Source: Taishania sp036758285
GTDB taxonomy: Bacteria; Bacteroidota; Bacteroidia; Flavobacteriales_D; Crocinitomicaceae
Reading direction: 5' to 3'
DNA length: 64,000 nt
Assembly: GCA_036758285.1 (NCBI GenBank)
Contig: DAIOWV010000004.1
Coordinates: forward strand, 1 to 64,000
Positions 17,429 to 26,035 of the stretch are shown here, piece by piece (the stretch's first letter is position 1; each line of letters opens with the position of its first letter). The notes under the pieces are model-generated. The model saw nothing but the letters and a program-made list of their open reading frames with translations. It did no database searches and had not been told where the DNA came from. The translations under genes and the position numbers were made by a program.

Positions 17429-19090
17429 CTATTTAAAATTCAACTCTTTTTCCCAAACACTCAAATTTCCACATTCATCTTTAGCTACAATCTTAATTTG
17501 ATGCAATCCTTTTAAATCTACAGGTACTTCAAAAAAAGCATATTTACCCTTGTGTTCATACTCCAATAAATACCAAACTCCATCAATAAACAAATCGCAA
17601 TCTGACAAACCAGATTGAGAATCAGATATGGAGAATTTTACAATTTTAGTAATAACATTCAAAGATGTTGAAATTGGTTTAATCACTGGTGAAACCTCAT
17701 CTGTTTGAATCGAAAAAGTACCTGAATTATTTGTTTTTGCAGTCAACCAGCCATCAGAATATGTTGTAGAAAGAGCTTTCTTACCACCTTTAGTAGAAAC
17801 TGAAATATAATACTTTTCGACAGGAAGTTTGGGCGATTCCAATTTCATTTTAATCGTAATTTTTTTCTGTAATGACGTTGCTACATCGCAAATATGTGGA
17901 GTAGATGTTTTACTTAATTCATATGGTTCATAGATTGAGAACGAGTCTGCAAATACCTCCCAATTTTCATGTTTTCTGGTAAATGATTCATCTGGATACC
18001 AATATTTATCTGCTAATGGATTAAAATCAGGAGATTTATTTCCTGGCAATATTGATAAAACAAATGTTAAAACGGATTTATTTCCTTTTGGATCATATGC
18101 CTCAAGTCGCACTTGCTTCGATTCTCCAGGCTGAACAGACAAAACCCCTAGTTTATCATTGATGTAAATTTCAAGTGGATTACTACTATTTCTAAACGAT
18201 TTGTGAAATTGCCCAGCGGCATTTAAATCCCTGTGAGAATTAATATAACGTGATCCGAAAAATGAAATCTCATCAGTTCTCTGACCAAAAAGAGTATCTC
18301 CATCAACGATGAGAAATGTCCCATACAAACCACATTGATTTTCAGCACCATTCAAGCGATCAATTATATCAAATGAAAAACCAACACCACCAAAATTTGA
18401 ACAAAAATCAGCAGGTAATTTCAATGTATCTCCAGTTAAAACATATCCTTGCTTTGCTACAATAACAGGTTTTTCTAATACTTTACCAGGAATTAAATAC
18501 CCTTGTTCATTCAAACCATATGCTCTTAATTTTCTTATTTCAGGTGCTCGTGTGTCTGACAAATCAAATGCATAAACAAGTGGATTTTGAGCATGTTCTG
18601 TTTTTGTATCACGAATTTCAAAATGAAGATGTGGAGCTGTTGAACCTCCAGTATTTCCTGACAAAGCAAAAACATCCCCTTTCTTCAAAACAACATCATT
18701 TGGTTTAAAAAATAGTTCAACTTCAAAATTCTCCGTCCGATACTGCTCAGCCTTTACCAATGAATCAAGTAAACCTGTAAACTTACTACAATGTGCATAA
18801 ACACTTGTTTTTCCATTTGGATGATCAATATAAACCGCTTTTCCGTACCCATATGTCGAAACTTTCACTCTGGAAACGAATCCATCTTCAATAGCATGCA
18901 ATTCAAATCCTTCTTTTCCTTGTGTCTTAAAATCAACCCCCATGTGGAAATGATTAGGTCGTAATTCTCCAAAATTACCCGCCAATATCAAAGGAATTTT
19001 CAAAGGAGAGTGATAGGCAGGATATTCTCTTTGTGAAAAACCATTCACTGCCAGAAAAAAAACAATCAAATAATTAATTAAGTCACGCAT
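17429..19090 (-). CDS. M23 family (LytM) peptidase
   Basis: 553 residues with an N-terminal signal peptide (residues 1-19). The zinc site of M23 endopeptidases is complete: His49 and Asp53 in HFHMGVDF, His100, and His154-x-His156 in APHLHFEI. The catalytic domain ends near residue 170; the other 380 residues are beta-rich, with several segments resembling Ig-like domains. M23 enzymes cut peptide bridges in peptidoglycan, so a periplasmic cell-wall role is likely. It has its own -7 element four bases before the ATG and lies downstream of the RNR operon terminator. The start MRDLINYLIVFF gives a good signal peptide. Confidence 0.93.
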   Translation of the reverse strand: MRDLINYLIVFFLAVNGFSQREYPAYHSPLKIPLILAGNFGELRPNHFHMGVDFKTQGKEGFELHAIEDGFVSRVKVSTYGYGKAVYIDHPNGKTSVYAHCSKFTGLLDSLVKAEQYRTENFEVELFFKPNDVVLKKGDVFALSGNTGGSTAPHLHFEIRDTKTEHAQNPLVYAFDLSDTRAPEIRKLRAYGLNEQGYLIPGKVLEKPVIVAKQGYVLTGDTLKLPADFCSNFGGVGFSFDIIDRLNGAENQCGLYGTFLIVDGDTLFGQRTDEISFFGSRYINSHRDLNAAGQFHKSFRNSSNPLEIYINDKLGVLSVQPGESKQVRLEAYDPKGNKSVLTFVLSILPGNKSPDFNPLADKYWYPDESFTRKHENWEVFADSFSIYEPYELSKTSTPHICDVATSLQKKITIKMKLESPKLPVEKYYISVSTKGGKKALSTTYSDGWLTAKTNNSGTFSIQTDEVSPVIKPISTSLNVITKIVKFSISDSQSGLSDCDLFIDGVWYLLEYEHKGKYAFFEVPVDLKGLHQIKIVAKDECGNLSVWEKELNFK

Positions 19091-19094
19091 ATTT

Positions 19095-19102
19095 CAAAAT
19101 TA
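19095..19102 (-). promoter_or_regulatory. -7 element abutting the M23 peptidase start
   Basis: On the minus strand TAATTTTG ends four bases before ATG 19090, predicting a leaderless mRNA. TTG at 19119-19121 is 16 bases upstream. Confidence 0.5.
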
Positions 19103-19179
19103 ACCAGATATCCTACTACAATTAGCAGGCCTAAAAGTTAGTTTACACATCAGAATGTGGATGAAGAAAATTATTTACA

Positions 19180-19217
19180 ATAAAAAACCCGTATTCAATT
19201 AAAATGAATACGGGTTT
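19180..19217 (-). terminator. Terminator of the ribonucleotide reductase operon
   Basis: Perfect 13-base arms (19185-19197 and 19205-19217) with a 7-base loop and a T run on the minus strand, 20 bases after the nrdA stop. Confidence 0.95.
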
Positions 19218-19237
19218 AAAAATTTCAAACAAATAGA

Positions 19238-20884
19238 CTAAGATTCGCAGCTACTACAACTAACCAAACCTGTCACCAATTCCTTAGATACGCTCTGACT
19301 TCTTTGATAGTACAATGTTTTAATTCCTAATTTCCAAGATTCTATCAATAACTTATTCACTTCCTTTATTGGTAAATCTGCTGGAATATTCAAGTTCAAA
19401 CTTTGCGCCTGATCAACGTATTTTTGACGAATTGAAGCTTGTTGAATAATCTCTAATTGACTTATTTCTTTAAATGTTTTAAAAACACCTTTCTCGTTAT
19501 CATCCAATTCTTTTAAATGTTGAACACTTCCATTATTCAACATAATTGACCTCCAAGTATCTTCATTATCAATACCTTTAAGTTCCAACAATTCTTTAAG
19601 GTATTTATTTTTACGCATGAAGTTTCCTTTCGCCAAACCAGCTTTGTAATAATTACTACTAAATGGTTCAATTCCTGGAGAAATTTGACCTAAGATAGCA
19701 GAAGAAGAAGTCGTTGGAGCAATTGCCATGGTTGTTGTATTTCTTCTACCATAACCTTTCAACAATTCAGGTTCACCATAAATTCTCGCTAATTCCTGTG
19801 TTGCCTTTTCAGTTTTCTCATGCAAATATTTGAAAATTTCAGTAGTCAACTGTTTTGCCTCCATCCCTTCAAAAGAAATCATTCTTTTTTGCAATAATGA
19901 ATGCCATCCTAACACTCCTAAACCTAAAGCACGGTGACGTTTCGCAAAATTATTAGCCGCAGCCAAATAATAATTACCTTCTGTTTTCTCAATAAACTCC
20001 TGTAATACAGCATCTAAAAAGAAAATAGCCAATTTTACCGCTTCAGTATCTTTCCATTCATCATACAACTCTAAGTTCATTGATGACAAACAACAAATAA
20101 AAGACTCTTCAGCAGTTGATGGCAACATGATTTCAGAACATAAATTACTTGCATTAATGCTCAAATTATGGTCTTTATAAACTTGTGGCTTATTGCGATT
20201 CACATTATCTGTAAAGAAAATATATGGCAATCCTTTTTGCTGTCTACTCTCCAAAACCTTTGCCCACAACTCACGTTTTTCTTTATCACCATCAATCATT
20301 TCTTGCATCCAATAATCAGGAACACAAACACCATAAAAAAGATTCTGAATGGGATTTCCAATGTTTTTAATTTGTAAAAACTCCTCACAATCTGGATGGT
20401 CAATATCTAAATATGCAGCAAAAGCACCTCTACGAACACCACCTTGAGAAATGGTATCCATCGCAGTATCAAATAGTTTCATAAAACTAACAGCACCACT
20501 ACTTTTACCATTATCAGTAACAGCATTACCTCTTGCTCTCAAAGAACCAAAATACCCAGAAGTACCACCGCCAGTTTTTGTTTGCATAATAACTTCACCC
20601 AACTTGTGAGTAATGTCTTCAATGCTATCTGGAACATGAACGTTAAAGCATGAAATTGGCAATCCTCGTTCAGTCCCCATATTTGCCCAAATTGGAGAGC
20701 TCAAACTCATCCAACCACGCTCAATCATTTCTACAAATGCTTCTTTTAATTCTGGTTTAAACAAGCGTTTTGCGGCTGCTTCACAAACTCTATCAATTGC
20801 ACCTTCTACAGTTTCACCTTTTAATAAATACCCTCGATTTAATATTTGTTCACTTTCCGAATTTTTCCACCAAAGTCTTTCCAT
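19238..20884 (-). CDS. nrdA: Ribonucleoside-diphosphate reductase alpha subunit, without ATP-cone
   Basis: 548 residues. NrdA reduces ribonucleoside diphosphates to deoxy forms using a radical sent from NrdB. The active site is complete: redox Cys79 and Cys264, the Asn247-x-Cys249-x-Glu251 triad, the radical-relay pair Tyr525-Tyr526 and the C-terminal Cys543-x-x-Cys546 that is re-reduced by thioredoxin. It is about 200 residues shorter than E. coli NrdA because it starts directly in the core with no N-terminal ATP-cone, so the usual dATP off-switch is missing. This short form fits the Bacteroidota NrdA group that includes the dimanganese subclass Id enzymes; the subclass is inferred, not proven. 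Last gene of a three-gene operon. Confidence 0.95.
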   Translation of the reverse strand: MERLWWKNSESEQILNRGYLLKGETVEGAIDRVCEAAAKRLFKPELKEAFVEMIERGWMSLSSPIWANMGTERGLPISCFNVHVPDSIEDITHKLGEVIMQTKTGGGTSGYFGSLRARGNAVTDNGKSSGAVSFMKLFDTAMDTISQGGVRRGAFAAYLDIDHPDCEEFLQIKNIGNPIQNLFYGVCVPDYWMQEMIDGDKEKRELWAKVLESRQQKGLPYIFFTDNVNRNKPQVYKDHNLSINASNLCSEIMLPSTAEESFICCLSSMNLELYDEWKDTEAVKLAIFFLDAVLQEFIEKTEGNYYLAAANNFAKRHRALGLGVLGWHSLLQKRMISFEGMEAKQLTTEIFKYLHEKTEKATQELARIYGEPELLKGYGRRNTTTMAIAPTTSSSAILGQISPGIEPFSSNYYKAGLAKGNFMRKNKYLKELLELKGIDNEDTWRSIMLNNGSVQHLKELDDNEKGVFKTFKEISQLEIIQQASIRQKYVDQAQSLNLNIPADLPIKEVNKLLIESWKLGIKTLYYQRSQSVSKELVTGLVSCSSCES

Positions 20885-20908
20885 TTTTCTTTTTTGTCAG
20901 GTTATATA

Positions 20909-21883
20909 TTAAAATAAATCTTCAGCTGTTATACTTTTATCATGTTTCGTGTAATCTACAGGTCTTTTAGCAAAGAAATCATCTAAACTATTTGCGAACA
21001 CTTCTTCCTCAAACCAACTCATTGGCTGATACTCTGCATTTGTGATATTAAAAATCGTATCAAAACCTACTTGCTTCATACTTTCATCAACACGGAATTT
21101 CATGAAATTCAATAAATCTTTTTTATTAATGATATCAATTTCACCCTCAATGAATATCCAATCCAAAATTTTTCTTTCAACCTCGATTGAATCAACTACA
21201 GCTTTACGAATCATCGCCATTGTATCAGCATCGAAGAAATCTGGAAACTCCTCTTTAATCGTGTTTACAATATAAATCCCTCCATTTGCATGGATTTGTT
21301 CGTCAACAGAAGTCCAAGCAATGATGTTACTCACATTTTTCATATACCCTTTAAATCGAGTGAAAGATAAAATAATCGCAAATTGACTAAATAGCGATAC
21401 GTTTTCTATCAAAATGGTGAATAAAATCAATGAAACAACATAATCTTTTCTATCATCAGAACGAGTATTTTGAAGTACCCCAGATAAATACTCAACACGT
21501 TCTTTGATTACAGGGATCTCCATTAATTTTTGAAACTCATTATTGTAACCTAAAACTTCCAACAATCTAGAATATGCTTCAGAGTGACGAAATTCACATT
21601 CTGCAAAAGTACTACCCAACCCATTAAACTCCGGCTTAGGAAAATGATTATAAATATTCCCCCAAAACGATTTAACGGCCACCTCAATCTGAGCAATTGC
21701 CAATAAACTATGTTTAATAGCTGAACGTTCAGCCATTGTAAGATTTGAATGAAAATCCTGTGTGTCAGCAGTGAAATCTACCTCACTATGAACCCAATAT
21801 GCTTTGTTAATTGCTTCTGTAAATTTCAAAACTTCTGGATACTCAAAAGGCTTGTAGTTAACTCTTTTATCAAAAATACTCAT
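20909..21883 (-). CDS. nrdB: Ribonucleotide reductase beta subunit (radical-generating)
   Basis: 324 residues, ferritin-like all-alpha fold. Metal ligands are in place: Glu67 (IEVAVKSFW), Glu97 and His100 in AECEFRHSEAY, the Glu in LIENVSLFSQF, and the Glu and His in VDEQIHANGG. Tyr104 sits where E. coli NrdB has its radical Tyr122. No ATP-cone is attached at the N-terminus, unlike some Bacteroidota NrdB proteins. The metal (Fe or Mn) cannot be read from sequence; the protein resembles the Flavobacterium subclass Id type that uses a dimanganese cofactor. It lies 24 bases upstream of nrdA, and no nrdI is present here. Confidence 0.95.
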   Translation of the reverse strand: MSIFDKRVNYKPFEYPEVLKFTEAINKAYWVHSEVDFTADTQDFHSNLTMAERSAIKHSLLAIAQIEVAVKSFWGNIYNHFPKPEFNGLGSTFAECEFRHSEAYSRLLEVLGYNNEFQKLMEIPVIKERVEYLSGVLQNTRSDDRKDYVVSLILFTILIENVSLFSQFAIILSFTRFKGYMKNVSNIIAWTSVDEQIHANGGIYIVNTIKEEFPDFFDADTMAMIRKAVVDSIEVERKILDWIFIEGEIDIINKKDLLNFMKFRVDESMKQVGFDTIFNITNAEYQPMSWFEEEVFANSLDDFFAKRPVDYTKHDKSITAEDLF

Positions 21884-21911
21884 GACTGTATTGTTATTAT
21901 TTTTTATTTTA

Positions 21912-22448
21912 TTAATCTTCTTCTGAACAACCAGGGATATAACGTTTCAACGCCCTTGCAACACCATTTTTCCAATTGTTTATACTCCCTTCTAATTGCA
22001 AACTATTAATCAATTCCACAACTTTTTCGAGAGGCATTTCATAACGCAAAGTACCCGAAATCAATTTTGCATAATTCCAATATTCTGGATTGAATTTATG
22101 TGACAACCCTTCAATTGTTGTCTTGTACCCACGAGTGTTTTTGTATTGAAAATCATATCTCGAAGAACCATCAGCATCCTTACCTTTTATGATCCTACCA
22201 TTATCAACCCACCTAGGTATTGCTATTCCATCCTCATCATCTAACAAACCTGTGAAAATCTCATAAGGTCTGCCATCAACCAACCCAATAAAAGCAATCC
22301 ATTTTTCTTTGTTATTTTGAAAACGAACAACATCAGCCTCCAATTCGACAGGTCGATTTGTAGGAAACATAGAATTTGAAAAATTTTTATCTCCTTCAAA
22401 TTGTTCGATTTTTTCTTTTTCTTCAGTTTGCATTTGATAAGATTTCAT
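21912..22448 (-). CDS. Free-standing homologue of the NrdJ C-terminal domain
   Basis: 178 residues, first gene of the RNR operon. It matches the region that follows the catalytic core in many B12-dependent class II reductases (NrdJ) of Bacteroidota: NRPVELEADVVRFQNNKEKW, IAFIGLVDGRPYEIFTG, IEGLSHKFNPEYWNYAKLISGTLR, EMPLEKVVELI, NNWKNGVARALKRYIPG. No catalytic RNR residues are present, and it lacks the C-terminal Cys-rich zinc region usual in NrdJ, ending GCSEED. The assignment is from pattern recognition of these motifs. Being co-transcribed with nrdB and nrdA, it is probably an accessory or regulatory partner of the reductase (inference). Start is ATG 22448. Confidence 0.8.
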   Translation of the reverse strand: MKSYQMQTEEKEKIEQFEGDKNFSNSMFPTNRPVELEADVVRFQNNKEKWIAFIGLVDGRPYEIFTGLLDDEDGIAIPRWVDNGRIIKGKDADGSSRYDFQYKNTRGYKTTIEGLSHKFNPEYWNYAKLISGTLRYEMPLEKVVELINSLQLEGSINNWKNGVARALKRYIPGCSEED

Positions 22449-22475
22449 GAATTGTGATACCCAATTGCCAGTTTA

Positions 22476-22483
22476 CAAATGTA
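22476..22483 (-). promoter_or_regulatory. -7 element of the ribonucleotide reductase operon
   Basis: On the minus strand TACATTTG lies 27 bases before ATG 22448, giving a leader of about 22 bases. It overlaps the first of three TTTGTAAAC motifs. Confidence 0.6.
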
Positions 22484-22515
22484 ACTTAATTAACAATTTA
22501 AAAAAAATAATTTTA

Positions 22516-22600
22516 AAAAAGTTTACAAAAAATAAACAACAAAATACTGATTGTTAGATTATTAAAATTTATCAACAATGAAAAAGTTTACAAAAAATAA
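22516..22600 (-). repeat. Exact 20-base direct repeat upstream of the RNR promoter
   Basis: AAAAAGTTTACAAAAAATAA occurs at 22516-22535 and 22581-22600 (65-base period). Its core GTTTACAAA occurs a third time at 22471-22479, over the promoter. Position and repetition suggest operator sites. It does not match the NrdR box I know, so the regulator is unknown. Confidence 0.5.
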
Positions 22601-22760
22601 TAAAATAATTAATTTTAGGTATTGCAGAATTAAACATTTTTAGGTAGAGAGTATAACTCCCTTCATCTTAATCAGCACCACATCAGGCTTATCCGATTTT
22701 TTAATGTCACTTTAAAAAAATCGAATTCGTGATATCCCATTTCTACTACTTAATTTTTAC
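22601..22760. other. Intergenic stretch between divergent RNR and nitroreductase genes
   Basis: The whole intergenic region is 22449-22803. Apart from the promoters and repeats listed, this part holds one imperfect inverted repeat (22694-22704 with 22712-22723, CGATTTTTTAA and its complement with one extra A). It could be a weak terminator or a protein site. No ORF is convincing here. Confidence 0.4.
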
Positions 22761-22768
22761 TATTTTTG
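22761..22768 (+). promoter_or_regulatory. -7 element of the nitroreductase-mutL operon
   Basis: TATTTTTG matches TAnnTTTG, 35 bases before ATG 22804. No -33 TTG is seen. Confidence 0.5.
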
Positions 22769-22803
22769 TATTTATTGCATACTAAAAGTCGTTTTAACTG
22801 AAC

Positions 22804-23394
22804 ATGAAATATAATCTTTCCGAAATCACAGAATTAATTCGTAACAGACGCACTATATTCCCTGAGCAATATAGTTCAAGAAAAGTACATAAAGAACAAA
22901 TTGAACTCATCATCAATAATGCATTGTGGGCACCAAATCATGGAAACACTCAGCCATGGCGATTTCATGTTTTCACGGAAGGTGGACTTCAAAAACTGAG
23001 CGATTTCCTTGGAAAAACCTACTTGGAATTAACTCCCGAAGGCGAACAAAATCCAATGAAATTGGCAAAAATGATTTCACGTCCATTGCGATCTTCAGTT
23101 GTTATTGCTGTTTCGATGACTAAACAACCTGAAAGTAAAATTTTAGAAATTGAAGAAATTGAAGCTGTAGCATGTGCAATTCAAAACATGTATTTAACTT
23201 GTACAGCATACGGTTTGGGTGGTTTTTGGTCTACACCAAAACTTATTTACAAACAAGAAATGAATTCGTTTTTAGAATTAAATGAGCAAGACAAATGTTT
23301 AGGTTTATTCTACATCGGCTACCCTGAAGGAGAATGGCCAAAAGCCCACAGAAAACCTTTAGAATATGTTACCAAATGGATTTCAGAAGAATAA
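22804..23394 (+). CDS. Nitroreductase family FMN-dependent oxidoreductase
   Basis: 196 residues, normal for the small NfsB/YdjA-like nitroreductases, which are cytoplasmic FMN homodimers using NAD(P)H. The phosphate-binding RNRRTIFPEQYSSRKV at the N-terminus, LWAPNHGNTQPWRFHVF (FMN site, residues about 40-56) and YGLGGFWSTPKL (about 140) are the family hallmarks. GLFYIGYPEGEWP near the C-terminus is also typical. The in vivo substrate is unknown. It is the first gene of a plus-strand run, 24 bases upstream of mutL. Confidence 0.92.
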   Translation: MKYNLSEITELIRNRRTIFPEQYSSRKVHKEQIELIINNALWAPNHGNTQPWRFHVFTEGGLQKLSDFLGKTYLELTPEGEQNPMKLAKMISRPLRSSVVIAVSMTKQPESKILEIEEIEAVACAIQNMYLTCTAYGLGGFWSTPKLIYKQEMNSFLELNEQDKCLGLFYIGYPEGEWPKAHRKPLEYVTKWISEE

Positions 23395-23418
23395 ATATTA
23401 ATAAAATAATAAAATAAA

Positions 23419-25260
23419 ATGCGAAGCATCATATCGGTACTTCCGGATCATATAGCTAACCAAATTGCTGCAGGAGAAGTAATTCAGCGCCCCGCTTCTG
23501 TTGTTAAAGAATTGGTCGAAAACGCTATTGATGCTGGTGCTGAAAAGATTCAAATCCATATAAAAGACGCTGGAAAAACATTAATACAGGTTATTGATGA
23601 TGGAAAAGGTATGTCTAAAGAAGATGCAGAATTATGCTTTCTCCGTCATGCAACAAGTAAAATACACTCTGCAGATGATTTATTTGCTCTTCAAACAAAA
23701 GGATTTAGAGGAGAAGCACTAGCAAGTATTGCAGCAATTGCACATGTTACTTTACAAACAAAGCAAGATGGATTTGAAACTGGAACTAAAATTTTAGTTG
23801 AAGGAAGTAAGATAATCGAAAATGAAGAAACTACCTACAATCGTGGAACAAGTTTTGAGGTTAAAAATCTATTCTACAATGTTCCAGCAAGAAGAAATTT
23901 TTTAAAATCAAATGAAGTTGAATTCAAACATATTAAAGATGAATTTGAACGAATTGCACTAGCACATTCCAATATCCACTTAATATTAACGCATAACGGC
24001 ATAGAAATATATAATTTACGAAGCGTAGTTTTAAGAAAAAGAATAGTTGACATCATTGGTGATCGTCAAAATGAACGTCTTGTACCTATAAACGAAGACA
24101 CGTCAATTGTAAAAATCACTGGATTTGTTGTAAAACCAGAATATTCAAAAAAAACCAGAGGAGAACAGTTCTTTTTTGTTAACAATCGTTATTTTAGAGA
24201 CACATATTTCAATCATGCCGTAAGTAAAGCTTTCGATGGACTCAATCAACCAAAAACTTTTCCTGGTTATTTTTTGTATTTTGACATCGATCCTTCAAAA
24301 ATTGATGTGAATGTTCATCCAACAAAAACTGAAATAAAATTCGAAGAGGATAAATACATCTATTCAATATTAATGAGCTCTATACGTTTGGCTTTAGGGA
24401 AATATAACATTGCCCCTACTCTTGACTTTGAAAGAGAACAAGGTTTTGATATTCCTTATCAAATGCATTCGCAGCCTGCTGTAGAACCACAAATTAATTA
24501 CAATCCAAATTACAATCCTTTCAATACCGCTTCACAAAGTACATCGAAAGGGAGCTCATATTCTTCGAATAACAAATCATTGAATAATCTTGGATTTGGC
24601 AACAACAATACATCACAAGAAGATTGGAACAATTTTTACAACATCGACGAGATTGAAGAAACAAAAGAACCGGAACAACAAACAATTGAACTTGAAACAA
24701 GCGAACAAAAAGTCGATCAATACATTTTAAAATCACCATACATTTTCTTTCCAACAAAAAATGGGCTTATGGTTGTTCATGGAAAGAGAGCTTACGAACG
24801 TATCATTTACGACTCAATGATGAAGGAATTTATCATTAATCCAATTGCATCACAAACATTATTATTTCCATACGAAAAGGAAATTTCTAATGGTGAACAA
24901 ACAGTTTGGGAAAGTCATAAATTGCTTTTGCATAGGCTAGGATTTGAAAGTTCATTTGAAAATGGTTTTTTACTTCTGAATGCTGTACCATCAATTTTAG
25001 AAGAAGAAACAATTAATGATTGTATTGATACCATTCTCCAACAACTTGCTTTTTCAGAAATAGACAAAGGTGAAATTGCACATTTACTCATTTCAAACAT
25101 TGCAAAAAATGCTGGAAAAACAAAAATCATTGCAAACAATCAAGAAAGCGTGACCAACCTTACGGAATCACTATTTCAGTGTCAGGAACATGTTTATACT
25201 CCTGACGGAAAATTGATATTAAAAACAATTTCATTAACAGATATTCATCAATTATTTTAG
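23419..25260 (+). CDS. mutL: DNA mismatch repair protein MutL
   Basis: 613 residues. The N-terminal GHKL ATPase is intact: ELVENAIDAGA, DDGKGM, RHATSKI, GFRGEALASI and the following NVPARRNFLKS. A transducer domain follows with VNVHPTKTEIKF, then a low-complexity linker (about 355-425) and a C-terminal dimerisation domain. In the C-terminal domain the endonuclease motif DQHAxxER of many MutL proteins is replaced by HGKRAYER (residues 454-461), so nicking activity is doubtful. MutL couples mismatch recognition by MutS to strand removal. It is followed by a rhomboid gene 6 bases later, forming an operon. Confidence 0.96.
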   Translation: MRSIISVLPDHIANQIAAGEVIQRPASVVKELVENAIDAGAEKIQIHIKDAGKTLIQVIDDGKGMSKEDAELCFLRHATSKIHSADDLFALQTKGFRGEALASIAAIAHVTLQTKQDGFETGTKILVEGSKIIENEETTYNRGTSFEVKNLFYNVPARRNFLKSNEVEFKHIKDEFERIALAHSNIHLILTHNGIEIYNLRSVVLRKRIVDIIGDRQNERLVPINEDTSIVKITGFVVKPEYSKKTRGEQFFFVNNRYFRDTYFNHAVSKAFDGLNQPKTFPGYFLYFDIDPSKIDVNVHPTKTEIKFEEDKYIYSILMSSIRLALGKYNIAPTLDFEREQGFDIPYQMHSQPAVEPQINYNPNYNPFNTASQSTSKGSSYSSNNKSLNNLGFGNNNTSQEDWNNFYNIDEIEETKEPEQQTIELETSEQKVDQYILKSPYIFFPTKNGLMVVHGKRAYERIIYDSMMKEFIINPIASQTLLFPYEKEISNGEQTVWESHKLLLHRLGFESSFENGFLLLNAVPSILEEETINDCIDTILQQLAFSEIDKGEIAHLLISNIAKNAGKTKIIANNQESVTNLTESLFQCQEHVYTPDGKLILKTISLTDIHQLF

Positions 25261-25266
25261 TCGATT

Positions 25267-26019
25267 ATGTTTAACAATATACCAGTTGTAACAAAAAATA
25301 TATTAATTATCAACATACTTGTTTATGTAGTCATGATGGTTGGCATCAACATGGGACATGAAATGCTTCCGTTTTATTTAAGCACACATTACTTCAATGC
25401 ACCAACATTTGAACCTTATCAAATTGTTTCACATATGTTTACACACAGTGCAACAGACATTTTTCATATCATCTTCAATATGTTAATGCTTGTTATGTTT
25501 GGATCGCATTTAGAAAGAATGTGGGGAGCTAAACGTTATTTTATTTTTTATTTCGCATGTGGAATTGGTGCATTAATCGTATATAATTCAATCGGAGTTA
25601 TTGAAATTCACAACTTAAAACAAGCATTAGTTGCCGATGGTTACAATATCAACCTTGTAAACGAGTACCTTTGGGGTGGTTCCGTGAAAGAATTACAAAT
25701 AAATTCTGCAAACAGTCAAGAACTTTACAACGCATATTATTCAAAAGTTTTTAGTTCAATGGCAGGAGCATCAGGAGCTATATTCGGGCTTTTAGCAGCT
25801 TTTGGAGTACTTTTCCCCAATACAGAATTAATGCTTTTATTTCCCCCTATTCCAATTAAAGCAAAGTTTTTAATTGGTGGATACATTGCATATACAGCTT
25901 TCAAAGCTTTTACTATTCAAACAGACAATGTAGCTCATTTAGCACATTTGGGAGGTGCAATAGTTGGTATAGTTTTGGTACTGTACTGGAGAAAAACAGA
26001 TCGTTCTAATTTCTATTAA
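25267..26019 (+). CDS. Rhomboid family intramembrane serine protease (first of two)
   Basis: 250 residues with six membrane helices. The active site is recognisable: Ser in GASGAIFGLLAAFG (residues about 172-175), His in HLAHLGGAIVGIV (about 225-230), and the conserved HIIFNMLMLVMFGSHLERMWG loop at residues 63-83 with the His and Asn that stabilise the oxyanion. Rhomboids cut helices within the membrane. It lies in an operon with mutL and a second rhomboid 16 bases downstream, an order I know from other Bacteroidota. The substrate is unknown. Confidence 0.93.
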   Translation: MFNNIPVVTKNILIINILVYVVMMVGINMGHEMLPFYLSTHYFNAPTFEPYQIVSHMFTHSATDIFHIIFNMLMLVMFGSHLERMWGAKRYFIFYFACGIGALIVYNSIGVIEIHNLKQALVADGYNINLVNEYLWGGSVKELQINSANSQELYNAYYSKVFSSMAGASGAIFGLLAAFGVLFPNTELMLLFPPIPIKAKFLIGGYIAYTAFKAFTIQTDNVAHLAHLGGAIVGIVLVLYWRKTDRSNFY

Positions 26020-26035
26020 CTATTTATTATAGCAC

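Noticed and set aside
19238..22448. The reductase considered as a class II (B12-dependent) enzyme because of the NrdJ-type domain
   Set aside because: A full NrdB with metal ligands is present and NrdA has the class I radical-relay tyrosines and C-terminal Cys pair.
22569..22578. DnaA-box-like TTATCAACA upstream of the RNR operon
   Set aside because: One mismatch to the consensus and a single copy in very AT-rich DNA; chance is likely.
22694..22723. Inverted repeat considered as a terminator
   Set aside because: Stem is nearly all A and T with one bulge and it lies between two divergent promoters, where no transcript should end.
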